Assembly: GCA_021324035.1 (NCBI GenBank)
Contig: JAJPJU010000080.1
Span: 1-7,528 of the forward strand
Source: Spartobacteria bacterium
GTDB taxonomy: Bacteria > Verrucomicrobiota > Verrucomicrobiia > Chthoniobacterales > UBA10450
Direction: 5' to 3'
Length of the DNA: 7,528 bases
In this document: positions 1 through 5,515 of the stretch, piece after piece
Numbering within the stretch: the first letter of the stretch is position 1
Layout of the letters: the number at the start of each line of letters is the position of its first letter
The notes under the pieces: generated by a model
Seen by the model: only the letters and a program-made list of their open reading frames with translations
Databases searched by the model: none
What the model was told of the DNA's origin: nothing
Position numbers and translations under genes: made by a program

Positions 1-1379
1 ATTGGAGCACGTCCGGAAATAATTACGGCGGAAGACAGTTCACGCGTTCGATAGATGGCGGAGTTAGCTGGCTTAGTCCCATCAACATTCCCCACTCGCC
101 GTCCTGGGGAACGCTCGATGTCGATTCGAACGGCAACCTGTTTCTGGGCGGAGTAAATCTAAACACCGGTCAGATTTGGTGCATTCGGTCGGTCAACGCA
201 AAAAATAGCACCGTGATACCAACGTTCGACCAAAGCACCGCTGTCGATCTTGGTGGTTTTATAAGTATGAGCGACCCGATTAATCCTGATGGACTTACCG
301 GTCAGGTGTTCCTGGCGGTCGATCGCTCCGGCACGAGTACGAACAACAATGTTTATATGCTGGCCAGCGTGAGCCCGGTAGGTGGGACTTCCAACGCTGA
401 TGTCATGTTTGTTCGAAGCACGAATGGCGGACAAAGCTTTAGTGCGCCGGTTCGAGTCAATGATGATCCCGCGAATCCGTCCAAATGGCATTGGTTCGGC
501 ACTCTCGCGGTGGCTCCAAATGGACGCATCGACGTTGTCTGGTTCGATACCCGAAATGCCGCGAACAATACGAACTCGCAGCTGTTTTATTCGTATAGCA
601 ATGACGGAGGCAATAGCTGGTCGCCAAATGTGGCGGTGAGTCAATCGTTCAATCCATCTCTGGGTTACCCCAACCAGAACAAAATAGGCGACTACATTAC
701 TATCGTATCCGATAACACCGGCGGAAATGTGGCCTACTCCGCTACCTTTAACGGAGAAGAGGATATCTATTATGTTCGCGTTACTCCTAATTCCGGTAGC
801 CCGACACCAACGCCAACCCCCACGCCAATAGGAACACCAACTCCTACTCCGACGCCAACAGCTACCGTTATTCCGAGTCCTACACCAACCGCTACGCCAA
901 TTGGCACGCCCTCACCGACGCCGTGTGGACGGTTTGGCTGCGGACCAACGCCAACGCCTACTCCGACGCCAACTCCAACCGCGACTGCAACGATTGCACC
1001 CAGTCCGACTCCAACGCCTACTTCGACGATTGTTGCGAGTCCGACGCCGACGCCAACTCCAACTGCAACGATTGCACCCAGTCCGACGCCGACGCCAACT
1101 CCCACTCCAACGCCGACATCAACTCCAGTCCCAACGCCTACAGCCACGCCGGCTCAGACGCCTACTCCCACGCCATGCGGACGAGGTGGGTGCGGTCCAA
1201 CGCCAACCCCAACCCCGACGGCCACGATCGCATCCAGCCCAACCCCGACGCCTACTTCGACAGTTATTGCTAGTCCCACGCCTACACCAACGCCTACTCC
1301 AACTCCAACTTCAACCGTTGGTGCGAGTGCAACACCTACACCTACGCCAACGCCAACGCCGGTACGGAGAGGACCGTAG
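1..1379 (+). CDS. Secreted sialidase-like Asp-box (BNR) protein with Pro-Thr-rich tail, 5'-truncated
   Basis: The reading frame starting at base 3 is open from the window edge to the TAG at 1377-1379, so the N-terminus lies outside the window. The internal ATG at 213 is not the true start, because clear family sequence precedes it. Three Asp-box motifs (S-x-D/N-x-G-x-x-W/F) are visible: SIDGGVSW (48-71), STNGGQSF (417-440) and SNDGGNSW (597-620). Such motifs mark blades of sialidase-type beta-propellers. The propeller part ends near base 800 and is followed by about 190 residues of Pro-Thr repeats ending in VRRGP. Asp-box propellers are usually extracytoplasmic and bind or cleave glycans, but no catalytic Arg triad or Tyr can be assigned in this fragment, so enzymatic activity is not claimed. 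The tail is probably an extended, exposed linker or wall-spanning stalk (inference). Export is expected, but the signal peptide would be upstream of the window. Confidence 0.85.
   Translation, partial: WSTSGNNYGGRQFTRSIDGGVSWLSPINIPHSPSWGTLDVDSNGNLFLGGVNLNTGQIWCIRSVNAKNSTVIPTFDQSTAVDLGGFISMSDPINPDGLTGQVFLAVDRSGTSTNNNVYMLASVSPVGGTSNADVMFVRSTNGGQSFSAPVRVNDDPANPSKWHWFGTLAVAPNGRIDVVWFDTRNAANNTNSQLFYSYSNDGGNSWSPNVAVSQSFNPSLGYPNQNKIGDYITIVSDNTGGNVAYSATFNGEEDIYYVRVTPNSGSPTPTPTPTPIGTPTPTPTPTATVIPSPTPTATPIGTPSPTPCGRFGCGPTPTPTPTPTPTATATIAPSPTPTPTSTIVASPTPTPTPTATIAPSPTPTPTPTPTPTSTPVPTPTATPAQTPTPTPCGRGGCGPTPTPTPTATIASSPTPTPTSTVIASPTPTPTPTPTPTSTVGASATPTPTPTPTPVRRGP
801..1376 (+). repeat. Pro-Thr low-complexity tail with 13-residue periodic spacers and two CGRxGCG inserts
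   Basis: This coding repeat is made mostly of PT dipeptides interrupted by short hydrophobic spacers (ATIAPS, TIVAS, ATIASS, TVIAS). The spacers recur at 13 residues (39 bases) in part of the array, and the 26 bases at 984-1009 recur exactly at 1062-1087, an offset of 78 bases. Two Cys-containing inserts, PCGRFGCG (921-944) and PCGRGGCG (1173-1196), each begin a block of the same order: insert, PT run, ATIAxS, PT run, then a second hydrophobic spacer. The tail therefore looks like two copies of a larger unit. Pro and Thr codons vary freely (cca, ccg, cct, ccc; acg, aca, act, acc), so the peptide pattern appears to be maintained more strongly than the DNA. Thr-rich exposed tails can be glycosylated, but nothing here demonstrates that. 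Confidence 0.9.
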
Positions 1380-1973
1380 TCAGGATTTGCCGAACTGCGT
1401 GGTAAACTCGCGAATCGCAGTTTGAATTTTCAAATCGACGTCTTCCTGCGTCTCGCTGCCGAGATCTTTTTTGCGAACCATTAGCGAATGATCGCCGCCA
1501 TTGACCAGGTGTAAAAAGTTCGGCGCCGTCATTTTGTTTCGCACAGGCTCGAGTAAATCGAGTGGACAAAGAACGTCGAGCGTTCCCTGGACGAACAGGA
1601 TCGGTGTCTGGAGGGTGAGCAAAACTTCGTCGCGCAATTTCGTTCGATCGCCCATCGCGCAAAGCGGATAGCCGAGACAGATCAGGCCATTCACTTCTTC
1701 TTCCAGCGCCACGTGGCATCCAATTCGTCCGCCCATGCTTTTGCCGATCAGAAAAATCGGTCCGGCAGATTTGTCCCGGATTTGAATCAAGGCTTCGCGG
1801 TGAGTGGCGATCAATTGAGGCAAGCGGTCCGGACGTTTGCGGCCTTCCCGCATGTAACTGTAATCGAGCGTCTGAACTTCGCCGATTTCGCGTAAATGCT
1901 TCGCCCAACGCTGCATCCATGGATGCGATGATGGCGCGCCCGCGCCCGGAGCGAATAGAAAGAAGGTTTTCAT
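1380..1973 (-). CDS. Small alpha/beta hydrolase, KANL3/Tex30-like
   Basis: The protein has 197 residues and no signal peptide or membrane segment, so it is probably cytoplasmic. It starts MKTFFLFAPGAGAPSSHPWM, with a first beta strand followed by an oxyanion-type G-A-G loop. The nucleophile elbow is GKSMGG with Ser79, and the likely acid and base are Asp133 (QGTLDVLCP) and His162 (GGDHSL). The order and spacing fit the short bacterial hydrolases related to KANL3/Tex30 and dienelactone hydrolase. The substrate is unknown, and esterase or thioesterase activity is only a family-level guess. The chosen ATG is the first in frame with a sensible beta strand, and a weak GGAAAA lies about 9 bases upstream. 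The gene converges on the Asp-box gene with no base between the stop codons. It diverges from the MBOAT gene and so is unlikely to share its operon. Confidence 0.85.
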   Translation of the reverse strand: MKTFFLFAPGAGAPSSHPWMQRWAKHLREIGEVQTLDYSYMREGRKRPDRLPQLIATHREALIQIRDKSAGPIFLIGKSMGGRIGCHVALEEEVNGLICLGYPLCAMGDRTKLRDEVLLTLQTPILFVQGTLDVLCPLDLLEPVRNKMTAPNFLHLVNGGDHSLMVRKKDLGSETQEDVDLKIQTAIREFTTQFGKS

Positions 1974-2031
1974 ACGTATGGATTTTCCATGTTATGAAAA
2001 TGTTTGTCGCGGCATAGCGTCTGATTAAAAA

Positions 2032-2129
2032 TCCGAAAATCGAATTTCGAAACAATTTCCAGATCCTCAAATATGCTCGGTTTTTGAATTTCGTTATTTG
2101 CCGCCTTGTTTCGAGATTCGATATTCGGG
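2032..2129. repeat. Intergenic imperfect inverted repeat (TTTCGAATTTCG-type dyad)
   Basis: The arms at 2032-2055 and 2106-2129 are inverted copies matching at 21 of 24 positions, with a 50-base loop. Both contain TCGAAACAA or its complement TTGTTTCGA at the inner end. Just outside the right arm, CGAATTTCGAA at 2133-2143 repeats the 11-mer at 2041-2051, and TTCGAATTTCGAA at 2131-2143 is itself nearly palindromic. The dyad occupies the centre of the 296-base gap 1974-2269 between the divergent hydrolase and MBOAT genes, which must also hold their promoters. I could not identify a convincing -35/-10 pair in the gap, and I see no small gene there. The structure could be a miniature mobile or hairpin repeat, or a binding site. 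Similar AT-rich TTCG-based intergenic dyads are familiar from Verrucomicrobiota and Planctomycetota, from memory only. Confidence 0.65.
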
Positions 2130-2269
2130 CTTCGAATTTCGAAGGACATCCTCCGTTTAGGATGACATTCAGTTCTTGCCCAGTTGCAACGGAGCCTTTA
2201 AGACATTTGCCTGGTATGGGTGGCGTAAATAGGAAGCAGTTGTCGGCGCCGTAATTCAAAACTGTAGTC

Positions 2270-3691
2270 ATGCTGTTCAACTCACTCACGTTTGTCGTTT
2301 TTTACGTGATCGTGACCACGCTGTATTGGAGTTTTCGTGGCTGGGAGTTGCGAAAGAATCTTCTCGTAGTCGCCAGCTATATTTTTTACGGCGCATGGAA
2401 TCCGCCATTCGCCGCGTTGCTTTTCTCGACAACGGCGATGGATTTCTGGCTCGGCCGGAAAATTGGAAAATCCCAAACTCATTCGGCCAAGAAGAGATGG
2501 CTGGTGGCCAGCGTATGCATGAATCTCAGCATGCTCGGCTTCTTTAAGTACGGAAATTTTCTGCTCCTGAACTTTCAATGGCTGCTCGCCCGGGTCGGAA
2601 TCATCTATCAGCCGCCACATCTGGATATTCTGCTGCCGGTAGGGATTTCTTTTTACACCTTCCATTCGCTGTCCTACACCCTCGACATTTATCGTGGCGT
2701 GTTGCAGCCGACACGGTCCCTCCGCGATTTCATTCTCGCGGTTTCGTTTTTTCCGCAGCTTGTTGCCGGTCCAATCGTTCGAGCCGGCGATTTTCTGCCG
2801 CAGCTGCATCATCCGCCGCGTTTGAAGACGAACCAGTTTTTTTGGGGCCTCGCCCTAATGACTTTGGGCTTGTTCGAAAAAATTGTCCTCGCCGACACTC
2901 TCCTCGCCGGCCCGGCCGATCGCATCTTCGGTTATCCCGGTCCCCTGGTTGCCCTCGATTCCTGGGCGGGCGTGCTCGCGTTTGCCGGACAGATCTTTTT
3001 TGATTTCGCCGGCTATTCCATCACTGCAATCGGCGCCGCCCTCACCCTCGGTTTTCATTTGAAGGACAACTTCCGTTTTCCTTACGCCGCGATCGGCTTC
3101 TCGGATTTCTGGCGACGCTGGCACATTTCGCTTTCCACTTTTTTGCGCGATTACCTTTACATCCCGCTGGGTGGCAATCAGGTCCGGCCCTTTCGAATGG
3201 CGATCAATCTGGTGATCGTCATGTTTCTCGGTGGTCTCTGGCACGGCGCCGCCTGGACCTTTGTGGTCTGGGGTTTGTTGCACGGCTCCTATCTTGTGAT
3301 CGAACGAGTCATCCGGATTTTTTTCGAAAACAAGACCTGGGCCGGCCGTCCGATCACGCGCGTTGTCGCCGGTTTCGCAACTTACGGGGCCGTTTGCATC
3401 GCATGGGTTTTTTTCCGCGCGTCGGATTTCACCGTCGCCAGCCGGATGTTGACCGGAATGTTTGGCGGTCATCCGAACGGAGACATGATCCTGACAACTC
3501 GCGAATTGTTGCAAATCGGACTCGTGACGGCGGGTGTTATTTCAATGCATTGGGCAATGCGCGAGGAGTCATTTGAAACCGCCGTCATTCGGATGCCCGC
3601 GTGGGCAATCACCGCGATCGGGTCGGTGATGGCGTTCGCAATTATTTTCACTCAAGGAACCAGTAATGCCTTCATTTATTTCCAATTTTAA
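2270..3691 (+). CDS. MBOAT-family O-acyltransferase (AlgI/DltB/PatA type)
   Basis: This 473-residue polytopic membrane protein matches the AlgI-type MBOAT architecture over its full length. The N-terminus MLFNSLTFVVFYVIV is the typical family start, which supports this ATG even though no Shine-Dalgarno is visible nearby. Family blocks appear in order: FKYGNFLLLN (92-101), LPVGISFYTFHSLSYTLDIY (122-141), FFPQLVAGPIVR (160-171), DFWRRWHIS (279-287), YLYIPLGGN (295-303), and LWHGAAW (323-329) carrying the likely catalytic His325. It ends FIYFQF, as AlgI relatives do. Proteins of this family move an acyl group, usually acetyl, across the membrane for O-acylation of alginate, cellulose, peptidoglycan or teichoic acid. 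The gene overlaps the next one by 26 bases, and that gene encodes an SGNH-like partner as in AlgI/AlgX or PatA/PatB pairs. The acceptor polymer cannot be deduced, so no specific gene symbol is given. Confidence 0.93.
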   Translation: MLFNSLTFVVFYVIVTTLYWSFRGWELRKNLLVVASYIFYGAWNPPFAALLFSTTAMDFWLGRKIGKSQTHSAKKRWLVASVCMNLSMLGFFKYGNFLLLNFQWLLARVGIIYQPPHLDILLPVGISFYTFHSLSYTLDIYRGVLQPTRSLRDFILAVSFFPQLVAGPIVRAGDFLPQLHHPPRLKTNQFFWGLALMTLGLFEKIVLADTLLAGPADRIFGYPGPLVALDSWAGVLAFAGQIFFDFAGYSITAIGAALTLGFHLKDNFRFPYAAIGFSDFWRRWHISLSTFLRDYLYIPLGGNQVRPFRMAINLVIVMFLGGLWHGAAWTFVVWGLLHGSYLVIERVIRIFFENKTWAGRPITRVVAGFATYGAVCIAWVFFRASDFTVASRMLTGMFGGHPNGDMILTTRELLQIGLVTAGVISMHWAMREESFETAVIRMPAWAITAIGSVMAFAIIFTQGTSNAFIYFQF

Positions 3692-4826
3692 GCAGCGGCT
3701 TCGTTTGCCGCGGATGTTTTTCCGCAAGCCGACGCGAGAAGAACAAATTCACGGGGGGCCGCCTCTGGAATTTGAGCGGCCAATTCCGCCGGCGCCCTGG
3801 CGTGGAATAACCGTTGTGATCACAATCCTTGTGATCGCAGCTACGGTCGCCTGGGAACTGTATGCGCGCTGGCTCGGTTACTCTCCCACGATCAACGACA
3901 ACGAAGACCTTTGGACAATGGCGCGCCGAAAAGTTCAGCCGGAGTCGATCGTCATCATCGGCGATTCACGGGCTTGGTTCGATTGCGATCTTGATGAATT
4001 TCAAAAAGGTTTGGGCAAGCGGCCGATCCAACTTGCAATGCCGGGATCAACTGTTTACCCGGCGCTGGCCGATCTGGCCGACGACAAAAATTTTCATGGC
4101 ACAATCATCTGTAGTTTCGTCCCGATGTTATTTTTCGCGCCACCCGGCAGTCCGCCGATGGAACGCGCCGAAAAAACCGTAAAGCGATCTCACAACCAAA
4201 CCCCGGCCCAGCGGGTGAGCGAATATCTCGGCATTTGGCTGGAGGAGCATGTCGCGTTTTTGAAGCCGGATGATCTCAGTCTCGAAGGGTTTTTGAATCG
4301 ATTGCCGATTCCGAATCGTCCCGGCGCGCGCGTTCCCCCGACGTTTCCGCCTTACTTTGGAACCGAAGATCGCGAGCGCCGCGCCCGGATGTGGGAGAAA
4401 TGCGCCGAGCCGGGAAGCGAACTGGCGAAGCAAATTCAACAGATCTGGCTTCCGCTTTTCACGCCGCCACCTCCTCCCAGTTATATCCCACCGGACGTTT
4501 TCATGGCGGGAATGAAGGAAGGCATTCAGAAACGTTTCGCCGATGTAACGGCCGCGATCGAAAAAATCCGGGACCGCGGCGGCAAAATTGTTTTCGTCCG
4601 TTTCCCTCACAGCGGCGGACTGAAGGAACTCGAAGATAAGATCATGCCGCGCCAGCAGAGTTGGGATCCGTTGCTGCAAATGACCAAAGCACCGGGAATC
4701 TACTATTCCGACTTTCCCGAACTATCCGGATTCAATTGCCCGGAATGGTCGCATTTGACCGCAGGCGACTCGGTCGAGTTCAGCAGACGGCTGGTTCCGC
4801 ATCTGCGCCAAGCGCTGAAGCTGTAG
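3666..4826 (+). CDS. Membrane-anchored SGNH-like protein partnered with the MBOAT acyltransferase
   Basis: This 386-residue protein has a basic, proline-rich cytoplasmic N-terminus, one hydrophobic segment at about 47-68 (ITVVITILVIAATVAW) and a large domain presumed to face the periplasm. The SGNH block I is IVIIGDSRAWFD (95-106) with candidate nucleophile Ser101. MPGSTVYPAL (125-134) lies where the block II glycine is expected. Near the C-terminus CPEWSHLTAGD (358-368) supplies candidate catalytic His363, preceded by Glu360 rather than the usual Asp of a DxxH motif. Proline clusters at 264-276 are an unusual insertion. The start codon lies 26 bases inside the MBOAT gene and has a purine-rich AAGGAAC just upstream, which suggests translational coupling. 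By analogy with AlgX, AlgJ, PatB and DltD, it probably completes transfer of the acyl group to an extracytoplasmic polymer (inference). Its TAG stop is formed by the GTAG head of a downstream REP. Confidence 0.82.
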   Translation: MPSFISNFKQRLRLPRMFFRKPTREEQIHGGPPLEFERPIPPAPWRGITVVITILVIAATVAWELYARWLGYSPTINDNEDLWTMARRKVQPESIVIIGDSRAWFDCDLDEFQKGLGKRPIQLAMPGSTVYPALADLADDKNFHGTIICSFVPMLFFAPPGSPPMERAEKTVKRSHNQTPAQRVSEYLGIWLEEHVAFLKPDDLSLEGFLNRLPIPNRPGARVPPTFPPYFGTEDRERRARMWEKCAEPGSELAKQIQQIWLPLFTPPPPPSYIPPDVFMAGMKEGIQKRFADVTAAIEKIRDRGGKIVFVRFPHSGGLKELEDKIMPRQQSWDPLLQMTKAPGIYYSDFPELSGFNCPEWSHLTAGDSVEFSRRLVPHLRQALKL

Positions 4827-4859
4827 GCGTTCGCCGCGGCGAACGCCGATTTCGGTCGC
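4823..4859 (+). repeat. REP element 1 (GTAG head, perfect hairpin, GC-rich tail)
   Basis: The head GTAG lies at 4823-4826. The arms GGCGTTCGCC (4826-4835) and GGCGAACGCC (4838-4847) pair perfectly around a 2-base centre. The tail GATTTCGGTCGC (4848-4859) resembles those of elements 2 and 4. The head includes the TAG stop of the SGNH gene. The stem could also slow or end transcription, but no T-run follows it. Confidence 0.85.
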
Positions 4860-4865
4860 GGAGTT

Positions 4866-4900
4866 GTAGGGCGTCTGTGTCAGACGCCGGTTTAGATCGC
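4866..4900 (+). repeat. REP element 2
   Basis: The head GTAG is at 4866-4869. The stem is GGCGTCTG (4870-4877) with CAGACGCC (4881-4888) around loop TGT. The tail GGTTTAGATCGC (4889-4900) matches the tail of element 1 at 9 of 12 positions. It is in direct orientation with element 1 and lies 21 bases beyond the stop of the RAYT remnant. Confidence 0.88.
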
Positions 4901-4921
4901 TACAGTTCACGCCCATGCAAT

Positions 4922-5415
4922 TCAGTCTCCTTCAAACTGAAATTGATATGGCCAATCATCGGGATTTTTAACGAGTCCCGCTCGAACCGGATTCAGTCGA
5001 ATGTAATCCCATTTCTCCGACGCAGATTCATCAGTCCGAAGCAGCCGGTCGAAACAGCCTTCTTGCCAGTGCCAAATAGACCGGAGATCCTCGGGTTTGC
5101 GAACGCGGTGTGCATCGTTGAACCAGCGTTTGAACCATTTTGCGAAGGCGCTAACCGAGGCATCGCGATCAATTGGTGCCGTTAAGACATGTAAGTGATC
5201 AGGCATTGCGAGAGCGCTCAAGACCACCCATTGATCCAGCCTCTGAAGACCGACCGGCAAATTGTCCAACACGAATCGTTTGCAAGAACGCGCTTTCGGC
5301 CACTCACGCAAAAAGTCAGAAAATAGACCGTCTCCTGCTCCCAAGGCAGCCAATTTGGAATTCTCGGCGGGCGACTCACGTTCTGGGGATTTCCATTGTA
5401 GCGGCGTCTGGTCAC
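4922..5415 (-). pseudogene. REP-associated tyrosine transposase (RAYT, Y1_Tnp) broken by a frameshift
   Basis: Two adjacent minus-strand frames together reconstruct one RAYT of roughly usual length. The N-terminal part, from the GTG at 5415, reads RRRYNGNPQNV, then PNWLPWEQETVYFLTFCVSG and RKRVLAND, a characteristic RAYT opening. The family sequence then continues in another frame: FVLDNLPVGLQRLDQWVVL, then MPDHLHVL with the HUH motif H-L-H (5189-5197), then YIRLNPVRAGLV with candidate catalytic Tyr at 5003-5005, ending at TGA 4922-4924. The switch falls at about 5265-5285 and equals loss of one base (or gain of two). No slippery heptamer was seen there, so mutation or sequencing error is likelier than programmed frameshifting. 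RAYTs are HUH-type nucleases that act on GTAG-headed REP hairpins, and REP elements 2 and 3 flank this gene. The GTG start lies inside the right arm of REP 3; no other suitable start exists in frame. Confidence 0.9.
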
Positions 5416-5420
5416 ACGCC
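5398..5420 (+). repeat. REP element 3, overlapping the RAYT start
   Basis: The head GTAG is at 5398-5401. The arms GGCGTCTG (5403-5410) and CACACGCC (5413-5420) pair with one mismatch. It sits at the 5' end of the minus-strand RAYT remnant, and the GTG used as its start falls within the right arm. Confidence 0.75.
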
Positions 5421-5437
5421 AAGGAAAACCGACTGCG

Positions 5438-5469
5438 GGCCGTCTGTGTCAGACGCCGATTCCGGTGGC
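5438..5469 (+). repeat. REP element 4, headless copy
   Basis: CGTCTG (5441-5446) and CAGACG (5450-5455) pair around loop TGT, identical to the core of element 2. The tail GATTCCGGTGGC (5458-5469) matches the element 1 tail at 10 of 12 positions. The GTAG head is replaced by GCGGG sequence, suggesting decay. It faces element 5 in opposite orientation. Confidence 0.75.
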
Positions 5470-5490
5470 CGTCTCTCAGAGACGGCCTAC
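5467..5490 (-). repeat. REP element 5, inverted, in the asnS leader
   Basis: GGCCGTCTCT (5467-5476) pairs perfectly with AGAGACGGCC (5478-5487) around a single C. CTAC at 5487-5490 is the minus-strand GTAG head. With element 4 it forms an inverted BIME-like pair. An extra GGCCTACAATT at 5497-5507 repeats 5484-5494 exactly at a 13-base step, so the head end is tandemly duplicated just upstream of asnS. Confidence 0.83.
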
Positions 5491-5515
5491 AATTCAGGCC
5501 TACAATTTGATTCCG

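Noticed and set aside
159..644. Minus-strand 161-residue frame opposite the Asp-box domain
   Set aside because: The plus frame contains three Asp-box motifs, and the antisense product resembles no family.
770..1147. Minus-strand open frame encoding Gly-Val repeats
   Set aside because: It is the antisense reading of the Pro-Thr codon array; no start context or independent domain supports it.
901..1425. Plus-strand alternative frames in the repeat tail (Arg/Gln/Leu-rich and Asn/Ser-rich)
   Set aside because: They arise from shifting the frame over the same repeats and run beyond the real stop without any recognisable domain.
2160..2269. Sigma-70-like promoter for the MBOAT gene
   Set aside because: Loose TTGCCC and TTTAAG-like matches exist, but spacing and sequence are not good enough to support a call.
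1342..2289. Long minus-strand 315-residue frame across the hydrolase and intergenic gap
   Set aside because: It is out of frame with the hydrolase, which has a complete Ser-Asp-His set; the long frame has no recognisable domain.
4826..4847. Perfect 22-base palindrome as an intrinsic terminator
   Set aside because: No T-run follows, and head and tail match the other REP elements, so REP is the better call.
5265..5285. Programmed ribosomal frameshift in the RAYT gene
   Set aside because: No X-XXY-YYZ slippery heptamer or suitably placed pseudoknot was seen; a simple indel explains the shift.
5465..5515. GTG at 5465 as an upstream start for asnS
   Set aside because: The added 17 residues would translate the REP 5 hairpin and are absent from the usual AsnRS N-terminus; the ATG at 5516 gives the normal length.
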